Part shown: one piece after another, positions 18,656 through 27,099 of the stretch
Position numbering within the stretch: the stretch's first letter is position 1
How the letters are laid out: each line of letters begins with the position of its first letter
Source of the DNA: an uncultured SAR116 cluster alpha proteobacterium
Lineage (GTDB): Bacteria > Pseudomonadota > Alphaproteobacteria > Puniceispirillales > Puniceispirillaceae
DNA length: 64,000 bases
Direction of reading: 5' to 3'
Assembly: GCA_902622515.1 (NCBI GenBank)
Contig: CACNQE010000010.1
Coordinates: 1-64,000, forward strand
Notes under the pieces: generated by a model
What the model saw: the letters and a program-made list of their open reading frames with translations, nothing else
Database searches by the model: none
Told to the model about the DNA's origin: nothing
Translations under genes and position numbers: made by a program

Positions 18656-19654
18656 ATGTCACAAGTAGAATTCCCGGTATTAGATTTAGAGCCATTTTTC
18701 AATGGTAAAGAGAACGCTGATATAAAGCTTGCCAATCAGTTAAAAGAGGTATGTGAGACCATTGGTTTTTTCTTTTTGAAAAACCATCAAATTTCACAAT
18801 CTATAATAGATGATATGTTTGCTAAAACTAGAGCGTTCCATGATTTATCCATGGATGAAAAACTTGCAATTGCGATAAACAAAAATCAGCGTGGTTACAT
18901 AAAGCCTGGAGCTACTTTGGTTTCGCATTCAACATATAACAAGAATACTAAATATGACAGTAATGAAACACTTGTATTCGCGACAGATTATGCATCAGAT
19001 GATGAATTTGTAAAAACCGGAAAACGTTTTTATGGAGAAAATCAATGGCCTTCAAATATGCCGGAACTAAAGCCAGCTGTACAAGAATTCATGTCTGAGA
19101 TAGAACAACTAGGAAAAAAATTATTACCAATTTGGGCTCTTGCTCTTGGGCTAAAACCAGATTTTTTTGAGCCATATTTTCATAAACCACATAATTACTT
19201 GCGTCTTGCTCATTATCCGCCAGTACCTGAACTTGGCGAGAATGAGTTTGGACTTGGGCCCCATGCTGATACAGGATTTATGACCTTTCTTCCGCAAGCT
19301 GATGTGGAGGGTTTAGAAGTTTTACTTACAGATGGCAGTTGGATTAGACCTCCAAGAATGGATGATGCTATTCTTGTAAATACGGGACAATTCTTGGAGC
19401 GCTGGACAAACGAAAAATTTAGAGCTAGTCCTCATAGAGTAATACCTCCTAAAAATAGACATCGTTTCTCAATCGCCGCTTTTATTAATCCCTCATTTGA
19501 GCCAGTTTGCCACCCCATCGAAACATGCATATCTGATGAAAATCCTGCAAAATATCCGTCTCAATCCTATTGGGATTTTTACAACTGGTATATGATTAAC
19601 ACTTATCCTCACTATGAGGAGTTCGATGCACCAAAGGAAGCTAGTTCGAATTAA
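18656..19654 (+). CDS. Isopenicillin-N-synthase-like 2-oxoglutarate/Fe(II) dioxygenase
   Basis: The 332-residue product is a non-haem iron oxygenase. The facial triad is visible as His203 and Asp205 in GPHADTGFMTFL and His260 in SPHRV; Arg270 and Ser272 (RFS) would bind the 2-oxoglutarate carboxylate. The N-terminal DIOX_N region has IGFFFLKNHQIS. A GAGGAG ribosome site precedes the ATG. It follows the Mo hydroxylase by 38 bp and is probably co-transcribed. Family members act on small acids, amino acids and pyrimidine or hormone-like substrates, so the reaction cannot be named. Confidence 0.9.
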   Translation: MSQVEFPVLDLEPFFNGKENADIKLANQLKEVCETIGFFFLKNHQISQSIIDDMFAKTRAFHDLSMDEKLAIAINKNQRGYIKPGATLVSHSTYNKNTKYDSNETLVFATDYASDDEFVKTGKRFYGENQWPSNMPELKPAVQEFMSEIEQLGKKLLPIWALALGLKPDFFEPYFHKPHNYLRLAHYPPVPELGENEFGLGPHADTGFMTFLPQADVEGLEVLLTDGSWIRPPRMDDAILVNTGQFLERWTNEKFRASPHRVIPPKNRHRFSIAAFINPSFEPVCHPIETCISDENPAKYPSQSYWDFYNWYMINTYPHYEEFDAPKEASSN

Positions 19655-19656
19655 TT

Positions 19657-20517
19657 TTATTGTGAGGTAAATAGCTCTCTGAAATGGATTACCTTTTCCC
19701 ACTCAGAGGCTAAGTAAGGCTGAGATTTAATAAAATTTTCAGGGGGCTCGCTTCTTTTCATTTTCTGGCTTTTTATCAGTTTAGTTTCTTTTTTGTTTAC
19801 TAAACTCACTGCAAGCTTTGAATTTGTGAGTTCCTTTTCATCGCTCACTGTTATATTGGGATAGCTTGTGGGACCGATGCTAACTTTTTCTGGCTGTATT
19901 AAACTTTCTGAGATTTTAATGCTAGAGGATGCGGTCGTTGGTTCTACAATTGGTTGTGGGTGGTTCTTCCAAACAGCATTTACTTTTTGTAGATAAGGTA
20001 TATTTTTTTTTGTGTCAGCTGAGTGATAATATTTGATTGCTAATTCCCAATCACCATGAGTCTGATATAATTCCTCGAGAAAAACAGCTGCGTAGGCGAT
20101 ATTTGTATAAGGGTCAAGCATTGACTCTGGTGAGCTGAAAGCGTGTGAATGCCATTTTACGCTTATTTGCATGCATCCTATGTCTATATGAGTATTATCA
20201 AATTCCTTCTGCTTGATGATATAGTCAACAGCAGATTTATGAGTATCAAAAAAAAGACCTTTCCCATTATCATTTATCGTCCAAGGCCATGCTCTGTAAA
20301 CACCAGTATCCGTTTTCCGACCCGACTCAACCCTTGCAATAGATGTAAGAATTCCACTTGGTAGATTAAAAGCATTTTCTGCCTCCACTGCCACCGTTTC
20401 ACACACATTGAGGTCAGAAAAATGCGTGCTTGCATGTAATTTCGAACTTAAAAGGAACAAAAACAAAAGTAGGAAGTTGAATGTATCAAGCAATTTATTT
20501 TGATATTTTTTTTTCAA
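19657..20517 (-). CDS. Lytic transglycosylase, SLT family
   Basis: The 286-residue periplasmic enzyme should cleave peptidoglycan glycan strands. A signal peptide ends near LHA (residue 29). The SLT domain follows, with GILTSIARVESGRKTD holding the catalytic Glu64, then DIGCMQISVKWH and DPYTNIAYAAVFLEELY, and the KYYHSAD motif. The C-terminal third (after about residue 190) is low-complexity and polar. The gene is convergent with the dioxygenase (2 bp apart). A -24/-12 promoter lies 52 bp upstream, so it may be sigma-54 driven, like other genes in this envelope/motility block. Confidence 0.9.
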   Translation of the reverse strand: MKKKYQNKLLDTFNFLLLFLFLLSSKLHASTHFSDLNVCETVAVEAENAFNLPSGILTSIARVESGRKTDTGVYRAWPWTINDNGKGLFFDTHKSAVDYIIKQKEFDNTHIDIGCMQISVKWHSHAFSSPESMLDPYTNIAYAAVFLEELYQTHGDWELAIKYYHSADTKKNIPYLQKVNAVWKNHPQPIVEPTTASSSIKISESLIQPEKVSIGPTSYPNITVSDEKELTNSKLAVSLVNKKETKLIKSQKMKRSEPPENFIKSQPYLASEWEKVIHFRELFTSQ

Positions 20518-20568
20518 TACGGCCTCTTATTATTAGAAATATAGGATGATTTTTCTTCTTATTTTCTA

Positions 20569-20584
20569 AGCAAGCAGTATGCCA
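20569..20584 (-). promoter_or_regulatory. Sigma-54 (-24/-12) promoter for lytic transglycosylase
   Basis: Minus-strand sequence TGGCATA-CTGC-TTGCT fits the sigma-54 consensus TGGCACG-N4-TTGCW, with invariant GG and GC dinucleotides at correct spacing. The expected start site is about 40 nt before the ATG at 20517. Confidence 0.72.
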
Positions 20585-20635
20585 AAATTGTTTTCCAATT
20601 TTTTAGTTATTAAGAATATTGATAATGATTTCTGA

Positions 20636-21025
20636 TTATTTAGTGCTGAATGTCTCATTCATTGATTTGAAAACATTCATCATGCGTTCTGGAACATTAC
20701 AGTATGATTTAAGAGTTACATATGGGGCAACAGGTTCTAAGTCACCGTCATAGCTTACATTCTTAAAAGCAGGGTTAGTCACTAAACGAACTCTTTGGTC
20801 AGACATTGCAGTTATTTGGGCGATTCCACCCTTGAAAACAGCTGTAGCCCCAGTTTCATATACCTCCAGTGCGAAAGTACTTTCATGAAATTCACAACCA
20901 TTATCTAATTTTGCTGTAACAAAAACCATTTTTGGAGGTTCCGGTTTTAGGATCAACTCCCATAAGAAAAATAGAGAAACGCTGGCTAAAAATAAAGCAA
21001 CAATTGTGATACTGGCTTTTTTCAT
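20636..21025 (-). CDS. Unknown single-pass membrane protein in bactofilin operon
   Basis: I do not recognise this 129-residue protein. It has one N-terminal hydrophobic segment (residues 5-25), then a mainly beta-predicted soluble part probably in the periplasm, with two Cys (in NGCEFHES and KSYCNVPER) that could form a disulfide. It lies 30 bp after the third bactofilin on the same strand and before the lytic transglycosylase promoter. Context suggests an accessory to the bactofilin scaffold. Confidence 0.6.
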   Translation of the reverse strand: MKKASITIVALFLASVSLFFLWELILKPEPPKMVFVTAKLDNGCEFHESTFALEVYETGATAVFKGGIAQITAMSDQRVRLVTNPAFKNVSYDGDLEPVAPYVTLKSYCNVPERMMNVFKSMNETFSTK

Positions 21026-21055
21026 TTTTTGTGACTAATTTTTTGTTTCTTAAAA

Positions 21056-21385
21056 TTAACCTTTTTGAAGTTTTGAAATACTACCACTGACCTCTGCGCC
21101 AACATCTATCGCAAGTTCATCAGTTAGAATAGAACCTTCAAACTTTGCTGAACTTGTCAGTTTAAGACTTTTCGTTTGGATATCGCCATTAACTTTTCCA
21201 CCAATCTCGGTTGATTGAGCAAAGATCTTTCCGTTAAAAGTGCTTCCAGATTCCAACTTTACATCAACAGCGCGCATTTCTCCTTTGTAGTGACCAGCTA
21301 AAACGACTGTTGAACCTTTTGCAGAAGTTACGTCTAGTATGCCGTCCATTTTGATTTCGGGTGAGATATAAGTTACGTCTGCCAT
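21056..21385 (-). CDS. Bactofilin (third of three)
   Basis: The 109-residue product is a bactofilin-domain protein, the polymer-forming beta-helical cytoskeletal family. Short repeated strands with hydrophobic/Gly periodicity are clear: GSTVVLAGHYKGEMRA, SGSTFNGKIFAQSTEIGGKVNGDI, KFEGSILTDELAIDVGAEVSGSI. It is the shortest of the three paralogues and lacks long charged tails. It starts 3 bp after the second bactofilin gene, so co-translation is likely. Bactofilins scaffold wall enzymes at defined sites, fitting the nearby M23 and SLT genes. Confidence 0.88.
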   Translation of the reverse strand: MADVTYISPEIKMDGILDVTSAKGSTVVLAGHYKGEMRAVDVKLESGSTFNGKIFAQSTEIGGKVNGDIQTKSLKLTSSAKFEGSILTDELAIDVGAEVSGSISKLQKG

Positions 21386-21388
21386 GAT

Positions 21389-21796
21389 TTATGCCTTTTC
21401 TGCTGATGTTTGTTTATTATTAGAGTCGGAGGCCTTTTGTTCTTCGGACTCAGCCACTTCTTGTTCGGGTATAACCTTTTCATCCCAGTTTTGTATAACT
21501 CGGCAATTTAGAGCAGCTCCTCTATCTAATTGCAGAGATTTATATTTTATTTCACCGCTAACACGCGAAGAGGGCATCAGCCAGACACTATCTGCATTCA
21601 TATTTCCATCATAGCTCCCTGAGACGACTACTAGCTTGGAGTTGATTGACCCTCCGAATTTTCCAGTTTCATTAATTGTCAACTTTTCTGTTGTAACATC
21701 TGCCTCTACAATTCCACTAACTTCTATGGTAGAAGCGTTTGAAATTTTCCCTTTGAAGTGTGCTCCTGCACCAATGGTGGTCATTTTTTCAGCCAT
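21389..21796 (-). CDS. Bactofilin (second of three)
   Basis: The 135-residue bactofilin has the classical opening TTIGAGAHFKGKISNASTIE followed by repeat strands EVSGIVEADV, KFGGSINSKL, GSYDGNMNAD and RVSGEIKYKS, then GAALNCRVIQ. A Lys/Glu/Ser-rich tail of about 25 residues may be disordered. It lies 78 bp after the first bactofilin and 3 bp before the third. Paralogues in one operon may co-polymerise or have separate partners. Confidence 0.9.
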   Translation of the reverse strand: MAEKMTTIGAGAHFKGKISNASTIEVSGIVEADVTTEKLTINETGKFGGSINSKLVVVSGSYDGNMNADSVWLMPSSRVSGEIKYKSLQLDRGAALNCRVIQNWDEKVIPEQEVAESEEQKASDSNNKQTSAEKA

Positions 21797-21874
21797 TTTA
21801 TTTTTCTTTCATTCTAGTTATCATAAAATCGAGTTACCCTTTAAGGTTTTATATTTTGATCACTTTTGATTTTT

Positions 21875-22303
21875 CTATAAGAGTTGATTATCTCCTTTAG
21901 TCGATTTGGATACAGTTTCTCCAGTTTTTGGTTTTGTATGATTTCGAGCTTTTTCGCCTGACGGGTCATGATTGAGTTTTGCTTCTAGGTTAGCTCCCGA
22001 ATCAATTGCGATTCGCTCATAAAACACTTCACCATTAAAAGATGCGTTGCTACTTATCTCAAGTGCTTCTGTTTTTATTGTCCCGCTGACATTGCCACCG
22101 ATGCTGACTGAATTTGCTGAAATTGTAGCTTTTACGATTGCATCCTCTTCTACAATAAGGTCACTACAGTTGATAGTTCCCTTAAGTTTACCAACCACAC
22201 GCATGATTCCATTACATTTTATGTCCCCAACAACTTCCATCTCTGATCCAATAACGGATTCAGACATTCTGTTTTGGGTAGAATTTTTATCTAACTTCGC
22301 CAT
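21875..22303 (-). CDS. Bactofilin (first of three)
   Basis: The 142-residue product is the promoter-proximal bactofilin. The core shows VIGSEMEVVGDIKCNG, GKLKGTINCSDLIVEEDA, VSIGGNVSGTIKTEALEI and SFNGEVFYERIAIDSGANL, a right-handed beta-helix rung pattern. The polar N-terminal 15 and C-terminal 30 residues look disordered; such tails tether some bactofilins to membranes or partners. A strong -24/-12 sigma-54 promoter lies about 140 bp upstream, divergent from the M23 operon. Confidence 0.92.
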   Translation of the reverse strand: MAKLDKNSTQNRMSESVIGSEMEVVGDIKCNGIMRVVGKLKGTINCSDLIVEEDAIVKATISANSVSIGGNVSGTIKTEALEISSNASFNGEVFYERIAIDSGANLEAKLNHDPSGEKARNHTKPKTGETVSKSTKGDNQLL

Positions 22304-22441
22304 AGTATTTTAAACCTATAAAAGTGAATCCATAATTATAAATAAATAATTTTGTCTGTCGTTATTTAATATAGAAAACAAATGATATATTATTAAATTG
22401 TTTCTAACATAAAAGTTGTACGTCAAAAACTCTTATAACGT

Positions 22442-22457
22442 TGCAACGATTATGCCA
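22442..22457 (-). promoter_or_regulatory. Sigma-54 (-24/-12) promoter for the bactofilin operon
   Basis: Minus-strand TGGCATA-ATCG-TTGCA matches the sigma-54 consensus at both elements with exact spacing. It predicts a start near 22430 and a leader of about 125 nt before the first bactofilin. Confidence 0.75.
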
Positions 22458-22468
22458 AGTATTCACAA

Positions 22469-22888
22469 ATGAATATTTGTTTTGGAAACTCTTCTGAAAG
22501 CCAAAGGGTGGTTGATGTGTCTAATGATGTAATTGATATTCGTGAACGAATTGAGAAGATAAGAGAAGCAGTGGAAAATAATCCTGTTGGTAAAACTGGC
22601 ACTGATACGATAATTCCAGTTTCAAATACGGTTGAACTAGACTCGATAGTAACAGATAATCAGAGACAACTTAAGGCAGATGTGAACACTCAAATGTTGC
22701 AATCATCAGCAACTGAAATGTTGTCATCAGTGGATAGTTCAACTTCCAAAAAACAACAATCTTCATATCCTTCAATTAAACTTGATATAAGCAACCAGTC
22801 CCGTAACATAGGCCTTTATCTAATGCTTGGTATTCAGATACTGACTAATATGATTTTGATTTTTCTTTTGTATAGAATGAGCTTGTAA
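22469..22888 (+). CDS. Unknown C-terminally anchored membrane protein
   Basis: I do not recognise this 139-residue protein. Residues 15-40 (NDVIDIRERIEKIREAVE) look helical, the centre is polar and Ser/Gln-rich, and a single hydrophobic helix lies at the C-terminus (about 114-137), suggesting a tail-anchored protein with a cytoplasmic N-terminal part. The stop overlaps the ATG of the M23 gene by one base (TAATG), so the two are translationally coupled. It may connect the M23 enzyme to the cytoplasmic bactofilin scaffold, which is inference. Confidence 0.65.
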   Translation: MNICFGNSSESQRVVDVSNDVIDIRERIEKIREAVENNPVGKTGTDTIIPVSNTVELDSIVTDNQRQLKADVNTQMLQSSATEMLSSVDSSTSKKQQSSYPSIKLDISNQSRNIGLYLMLGIQILTNMILIFLLYRMSL

Positions 22889-24411
22889 TGAGAAGTTGGC
22901 TTTGGTCAAAAATCGAACAACGCTTGCCTCGTATTATTGATAGTACACAGGTCAACCATGCCGTGGTAGGACAGGACAAGCCATGGTACTTTTCAGAGAG
23001 ACGATTCTTAGTTTTTGGCAAGAAAGGTCCATGGGAACTTGTAATAAAGCCAAGACATGTTGGAATTTCCGCATTATTGTTTTCTAGCTTCATTTTTACT
23101 TTGGGGTATTTTTCTGTGCAAACAATTAATACTGCTCTAAGTGTTGCTAATCAGGAATTAATCAGTCCAGCAGATGCGAGTTTAATTGCAACCCAAAAGC
23201 ATTCAATCGAATTAGAAAAATTGCAGGACAAACCGCTTATATCAAATGTTGTGTCAACTTTTGGCCCTCTAAAAAAAGACAATTCAATCGCAAATTATCT
23301 TTTTTCAATGAAGGTAAAAGATATAAAAAATACAATAGAAAAACTTAACAATACGAAAAATATCGACAATTGGCACGATCAACCTCTTGAGGCTATTTAT
23401 GAAAATTTTGAATCAAGCAATATTTTACTCGAAACAAAAAAAATAAGGGAACAAATGCTGTCATCTTTTGAACAGAAAGAATCAAACCCAATGTACCAAG
23501 AGATACAGATTGTTATCAACGTTCCCAAGTTAAATGAAAAGTCTAAACCAAGTATGGTAAACAATAACTCTGATGACAACTTAAGCCACTCAAATAAGTC
23601 TGCTTTTGATATTGAAACTAAAGCTCCCTCAATAAATGGTGCACCACAAAATTTTGATGGTATGGTTGAATCTAAACCCTATTTCATGAACTCTGAAGCC
23701 GTATCAATTACAAAAGAAAATTTGGGACCAAATAACATACCCACGATATTGGATGACACAATCCGAGGAGCAAGGTTTTTGAAATCGATAGACCGTGAGG
23801 TAGAAGTTATAGAAAAGGTTTTTAATGAATTAGGTATTAAACTGTCTGTTCCAGAATCAGCTGAAATTCAATTAGCTAATTTCAATTGGCCTATGGAACC
23901 AGGGTCAATAGATTATTTGGAATACATGAGGAAACAATTTATTAGATTAGATGTATATAGAGATGCATTAACATCACTACCTCTTCATTCCCCGATGAAA
24001 TATTATTATATTTCAAGTAAATATGGAAAGAGAAAACATCCAGTTACAAAAAAATGGGCGATGCATCATGGGATTGATTTAGCCGGCACCTGGCAAGAAA
24101 AAGTGAGAGCAACTGCCGACGGAACAGTTATTTCCTCTGGATGGGAAGGGTCTTTTGGGAGAGTTGTAAGAGTTCAACATCGATTTGGTATTGAGACTGT
24201 TTATGCACATCTAGCACGTTTAAATGTTAAAAAAGGTGACTATATAACCGCGGGCGATATTGTTGGTTCCATGGGGTCAAGTGGAAGGTCTGATGGGGCA
24301 CACTTGCATTATGAGATTAGGGTGAATAACAAATCTAAAAATCCAAAACAATTTTTTGACGTAGGACAATCTTTATTAAGTCCAAGTAGTTTGCGACCTT
24401 CAGCTTTTTAA
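22888..24411 (+). CDS. Membrane-anchored M23 family peptidoglycan endopeptidase
   Basis: The 507-residue product has a cytoplasmic N-terminal stretch of about 55 residues, one transmembrane helix (about 57-80), a long polar periplasmic linker, and a C-terminal LytM/M23 domain. Zinc ligands are visible: His393 and Asp397 in the HxGID motif (MHHGIDLAG) and His474 in HLHYE. GTVISSGWEGSFG and HLARLNVKKGDYI are standard M23 strands. It probably cleaves cross-links in the wall. M23 proteins sit beside bactofilins in several bacteria (for example helical-shape genes of Helicobacter and LmdC in Hyphomonas), so this divergent arrangement supports a shared role. Confidence 0.92.
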   Translation: MRSWLWSKIEQRLPRIIDSTQVNHAVVGQDKPWYFSERRFLVFGKKGPWELVIKPRHVGISALLFSSFIFTLGYFSVQTINTALSVANQELISPADASLIATQKHSIELEKLQDKPLISNVVSTFGPLKKDNSIANYLFSMKVKDIKNTIEKLNNTKNIDNWHDQPLEAIYENFESSNILLETKKIREQMLSSFEQKESNPMYQEIQIVINVPKLNEKSKPSMVNNNSDDNLSHSNKSAFDIETKAPSINGAPQNFDGMVESKPYFMNSEAVSITKENLGPNNIPTILDDTIRGARFLKSIDREVEVIEKVFNELGIKLSVPESAEIQLANFNWPMEPGSIDYLEYMRKQFIRLDVYRDALTSLPLHSPMKYYYISSKYGKRKHPVTKKWAMHHGIDLAGTWQEKVRATADGTVISSGWEGSFGRVVRVQHRFGIETVYAHLARLNVKKGDYITAGDIVGSMGSSGRSDGAHLHYEIRVNNKSKNPKQFFDVGQSLLSPSSLRPSAF

Positions 24412-24538
24412 AAAATAAAGATAATCGCTAAAAGTTAGGTTAATTGAAGAATTAAAATTTATTAAATTTTCCTAAATAAAATTTTTTTTTTGCCGTACTC
24501 ATTTAGTTCATAAATTGAATGGGAATGAGGTAAAGATA

Positions 24539-24838
24539 ATGGGTTCTGTAATATATTTGCATGAAAGATATAAAACGATTAATGCTGAATTTGAAGATAT
24601 TGCCTCTGATGATGTGCTTGAACAAAGACGTTTAGAGTCAATCAGAGACGGAGTTGAATCTATGTTAAGTTTGATTTCTGGCATCCGAAAGGATCCTGAA
24701 GCAGTAGCTTTATCATCCGCGAGATTTGGAATTATGCGTATGTGCCAGCTTTATGGGCGTGCTGAAACCATTGCATTCGTTGGTAGATGTATTGATACAG
24801 TAGAAATGGCTGAAGATGCCTTGAATTACACTCCCTGA
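24539..24838 (+). CDS. Small protein of unknown function
   Basis: I do not recognise this 99-residue, mostly helical, soluble protein. The ATG at 24539 is preferred over an upstream TTG at 24515 because GAGG lies 9 nt before it. The sequence has an acidic helical middle (DVLEQRRLESIRDGVESMLSLI) and a C-terminal part with two Cys (MRMCQLYGRAETIAFVGRC). It lies between the M23 gene and the sigma-54-driven small gene, in a block otherwise devoted to envelope and motility. Confidence 0.6.
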   Translation: MGSVIYLHERYKTINAEFEDIASDDVLEQRRLESIRDGVESMLSLISGIRKDPEAVALSSARFGIMRMCQLYGRAETIAFVGRCIDTVEMAEDALNYTP

Positions 24839-24951
24839 AATCTTGATGCAAAATTTATAATGAGAATTTTTTTCATTGAGCGTGGATTTTAGACAGTGAC
24901 TATGTTCTTGAATGAAAATTTTGTATAAAAACAATTTTGAATTCAAAAAAT

Positions 24952-24967
24952 TGGCATAGGAAATGCA
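24952..24967 (+). promoter_or_regulatory. Sigma-54 (-24/-12) promoter upstream of small unknown gene
   Basis: TGGCATA-GGAA-ATGCA fits the sigma-54 consensus with GG and GC at proper spacing (one mismatch in the -12 TTGC). The expected start site is near 24979, 25 nt before the TTG start of the next gene. Confidence 0.65.
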
Positions 24968-25003
24968 AGCTTCTTTCTGTAAAAATGTAAGAAGGAAAAT
25001 ACT

Positions 25004-25210
25004 TTGCAAAATCAATTAAAAGGTTTTATTGCCCCTACAAGAAACAAAAAAAATCATATCGAGAATAATAATTTTTTAAATTTGGAACCAAGCCGTATAG
25101 GGATTCAGTTGGTAAGATTCGATGAAAATAATAAGCGTACTTCGTCAGCAAAAGTGGCTATGACTCACTTCCTAGCTCCAGTAAGCCAATCTTCGCCAAT
25201 GTTTGAGTAA
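25004..25210 (+). CDS. Small protein of unknown function behind a sigma-54 promoter
   Basis: This short gene would encode 68 residues from a TTG start. Support comes from context: a good ribosome site (AAGAAGGA, 8 nt before TTG) and a -24/-12 promoter just upstream. The protein is basic and polar in the N-terminal half, has no membrane segment, and ends in a Ser/Pro-rich stretch. I recognise no domain. It is convergent with rpoN, 144 bp between stops. Confidence 0.5.
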   Translation: MQNQLKGFIAPTRNKKNHIENNNFLNLEPSRIGIQLVRFDENNKRTSSAKVAMTHFLAPVSQSSPMFE

Positions 25211-25354
25211 AATTAATCTATTTAAAATTTAACACCTTGGAGTCTGTTTGAAAACTAGTTTTCAATTTATAAAGATTTACATATTTTTTTGTTGCCCTTT
25301 TTAACTTTTCTTTAATTCAAGTTGTAAATAATCGTTGTTGTTCTATCTCTAATT

Positions 25355-26845
25355 TTAGATAGCCATATTTAACTTTGCTCTGCGTCTGCGCTCTGACGAT
25401 GGAGGAATTTTCATCATTTCTCGATATTTTGCAACTGTGCGACGCGCTAATTTAATTCCTTTTTGGCAAACTAAAGCCGCTATAGCATCATCGCTTAATG
25501 GTTTTTTTGGGTTTTCATTTGATATAACTGTTTTTATTAAATGACGAACAGCTGCTGCTGCAGTTCCATCACCAGATTCTGTTCTAGCTATTGAAACGCT
25601 AAAAAAAGATTTTAATGTAAAACATCCTTTTGGTGTTGACATTAAAAGTCCGCTGGTAACTCGGCTCACAGTGCTCTCGTGCATATTTACAGCCGCAGCC
25701 ACATCTTTTAAAGACAGTGGTTTTAAACCTGACAAACCTTCTTTGAAAAAATCAGTTTGTTGATTAACAATTTCTCCAGCAATTTTTAATGTCGTATTAT
25801 TGCGTTGCTCTAATGAGCGCTTCAGCCATCTTGCCGAACTAACTGAGTCTGAAGCAAAAGATTTCACTTCTTCGTCTTTCTTATTTCGTGCAGAACTATT
25901 TATTTGCTTGGCATATTTTTCGTTTATGACTAAAGAGGGCAAAGTTGAACGATTTAAATCTACGATAAATCCATCAGAGCTCTCGCTTACAATAATATCG
26001 GGCGCATTTACAGATAAATATTCTGTGTCGAACGTAGCTGCTGGTTTTGGATTAAAACTTCGTATAATTTTGAGTCTTTTTGATATTTCCCCTATTTCTG
26101 TGTTTGCTTTCTTCGCTATGATTGCAAGCTCACCTTTGCCTAACAATTCCAAATTTTCAAGAATGGTTGCCATTATTCTATCATAGCAATCTTGCTCTTT
26201 TGCTTGCAGCGTTAGACACTCTGATAAATTCCTTGCAAAAAGCCCGGCCGGCTCAAAAGCTTGTAATTTTTGGAGTACAATTTCAATTTGTTCAACATCA
26301 CATTTACAAATAGAGGCTATCTCCAAACAAGTTTTTCCTAGCCATCCAGATGCTTCAATGGCATCTGCAAGCATGCAGGCAATAAACTTTTCTTTTGTAT
26401 TCTTTATATTAAGCTCAATCTGTCGCAATATATGAGTGTTTAGATTATCAGTCTGAGTTGGAACATTTGATATGATGTCATCCCAATTAGAGTCAGCAAT
26501 TTGATTTTTGGGTTTGCTATTTCCCAGGTCTAGCGCGGAAGAACTGTATCGATTGTCAAAATCTTTGTTTTCAGTTGGATCATCTCCAACTGCTGCGATA
26601 ACATTGTCTGCTGACTCAATATCTGTTTGCTTCCCAGAGTTTTCTAAACTCTCTGAAGACGGCGTTTCTCTTATAATAGTATCCTCACAGGAAACCTCCA
26701 AAAATGGATTTTCTAGAACTTCATTCTCTAAATAATTTTTTATATCCAAGTTTGTCATTTGCAACAATTTAATAGCTTGTTGCAGCTGCGGTGTCATAAC
26801 CAGTGATTGTTTTTGTTTCTGACCTAATGATGGAATTAATTGCAT
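25355..26845 (-). CDS. rpoN: RNA polymerase sigma-54 factor
   Basis: RpoN directs core polymerase to -24/-12 promoters and requires an ATPase activator to open them. The 496-residue product has the Gln-rich region I (QKQKQSLVMTPQLQQAIKLL), an acidic region II (about 50-130), the core-binding domain, a helix-turn-helix (LKDVAAAVNMHESTVSRVT) and the RpoN box ARRTVAKYRE (about 467-476). It lies in the middle of a set of candidate sigma-54 promoters. No bacterial enhancer-binding protein gene is present in the window. Confidence 0.97.
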   Translation of the reverse strand: MQLIPSLGQKQKQSLVMTPQLQQAIKLLQMTNLDIKNYLENEVLENPFLEVSCEDTIIRETPSSESLENSGKQTDIESADNVIAAVGDDPTENKDFDNRYSSSALDLGNSKPKNQIADSNWDDIISNVPTQTDNLNTHILRQIELNIKNTKEKFIACMLADAIEASGWLGKTCLEIASICKCDVEQIEIVLQKLQAFEPAGLFARNLSECLTLQAKEQDCYDRIMATILENLELLGKGELAIIAKKANTEIGEISKRLKIIRSFNPKPAATFDTEYLSVNAPDIIVSESSDGFIVDLNRSTLPSLVINEKYAKQINSSARNKKDEEVKSFASDSVSSARWLKRSLEQRNNTTLKIAGEIVNQQTDFFKEGLSGLKPLSLKDVAAAVNMHESTVSRVTSGLLMSTPKGCFTLKSFFSVSIARTESGDGTAAAAVRHLIKTVISNENPKKPLSDDAIAALVCQKGIKLARRTVAKYREMMKIPPSSERRRRAKLNMAI

Positions 26846-27036
26846 CGGTTCCTCCTATTCATGGATCTACCCTAGATAAATTCAAAACAATAAATCAAAA
26901 CCTTAATTTGACATTGAGGATGGTTAGTTTTTTGACAAAAAAATATATGAATAACAGTAGTTTATACCCTATAAGTTTTTTAAGAATTTTGCTGATGTCA
27001 AATATCAGACAAATTAATTGAGGATAATGCGACGTT

Positions 27037-27052
27037 TGGCATAGATTTTGAT
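27037..27052 (+). promoter_or_regulatory. Weak sigma-54-like element upstream of small membrane protein
   Basis: TGGCATA-GATT-TTGAT repeats the same -24 box found elsewhere in this block, but the invariant GC of the -12 element is GA here. It lies 48 bp before the ATG at 27100. Low confidence. Confidence 0.3.
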
Positions 27053-27099
27053 TTGAGATAGCTTTACAAAACAAAGAAGTTATTTAAAGATTAACTTTT

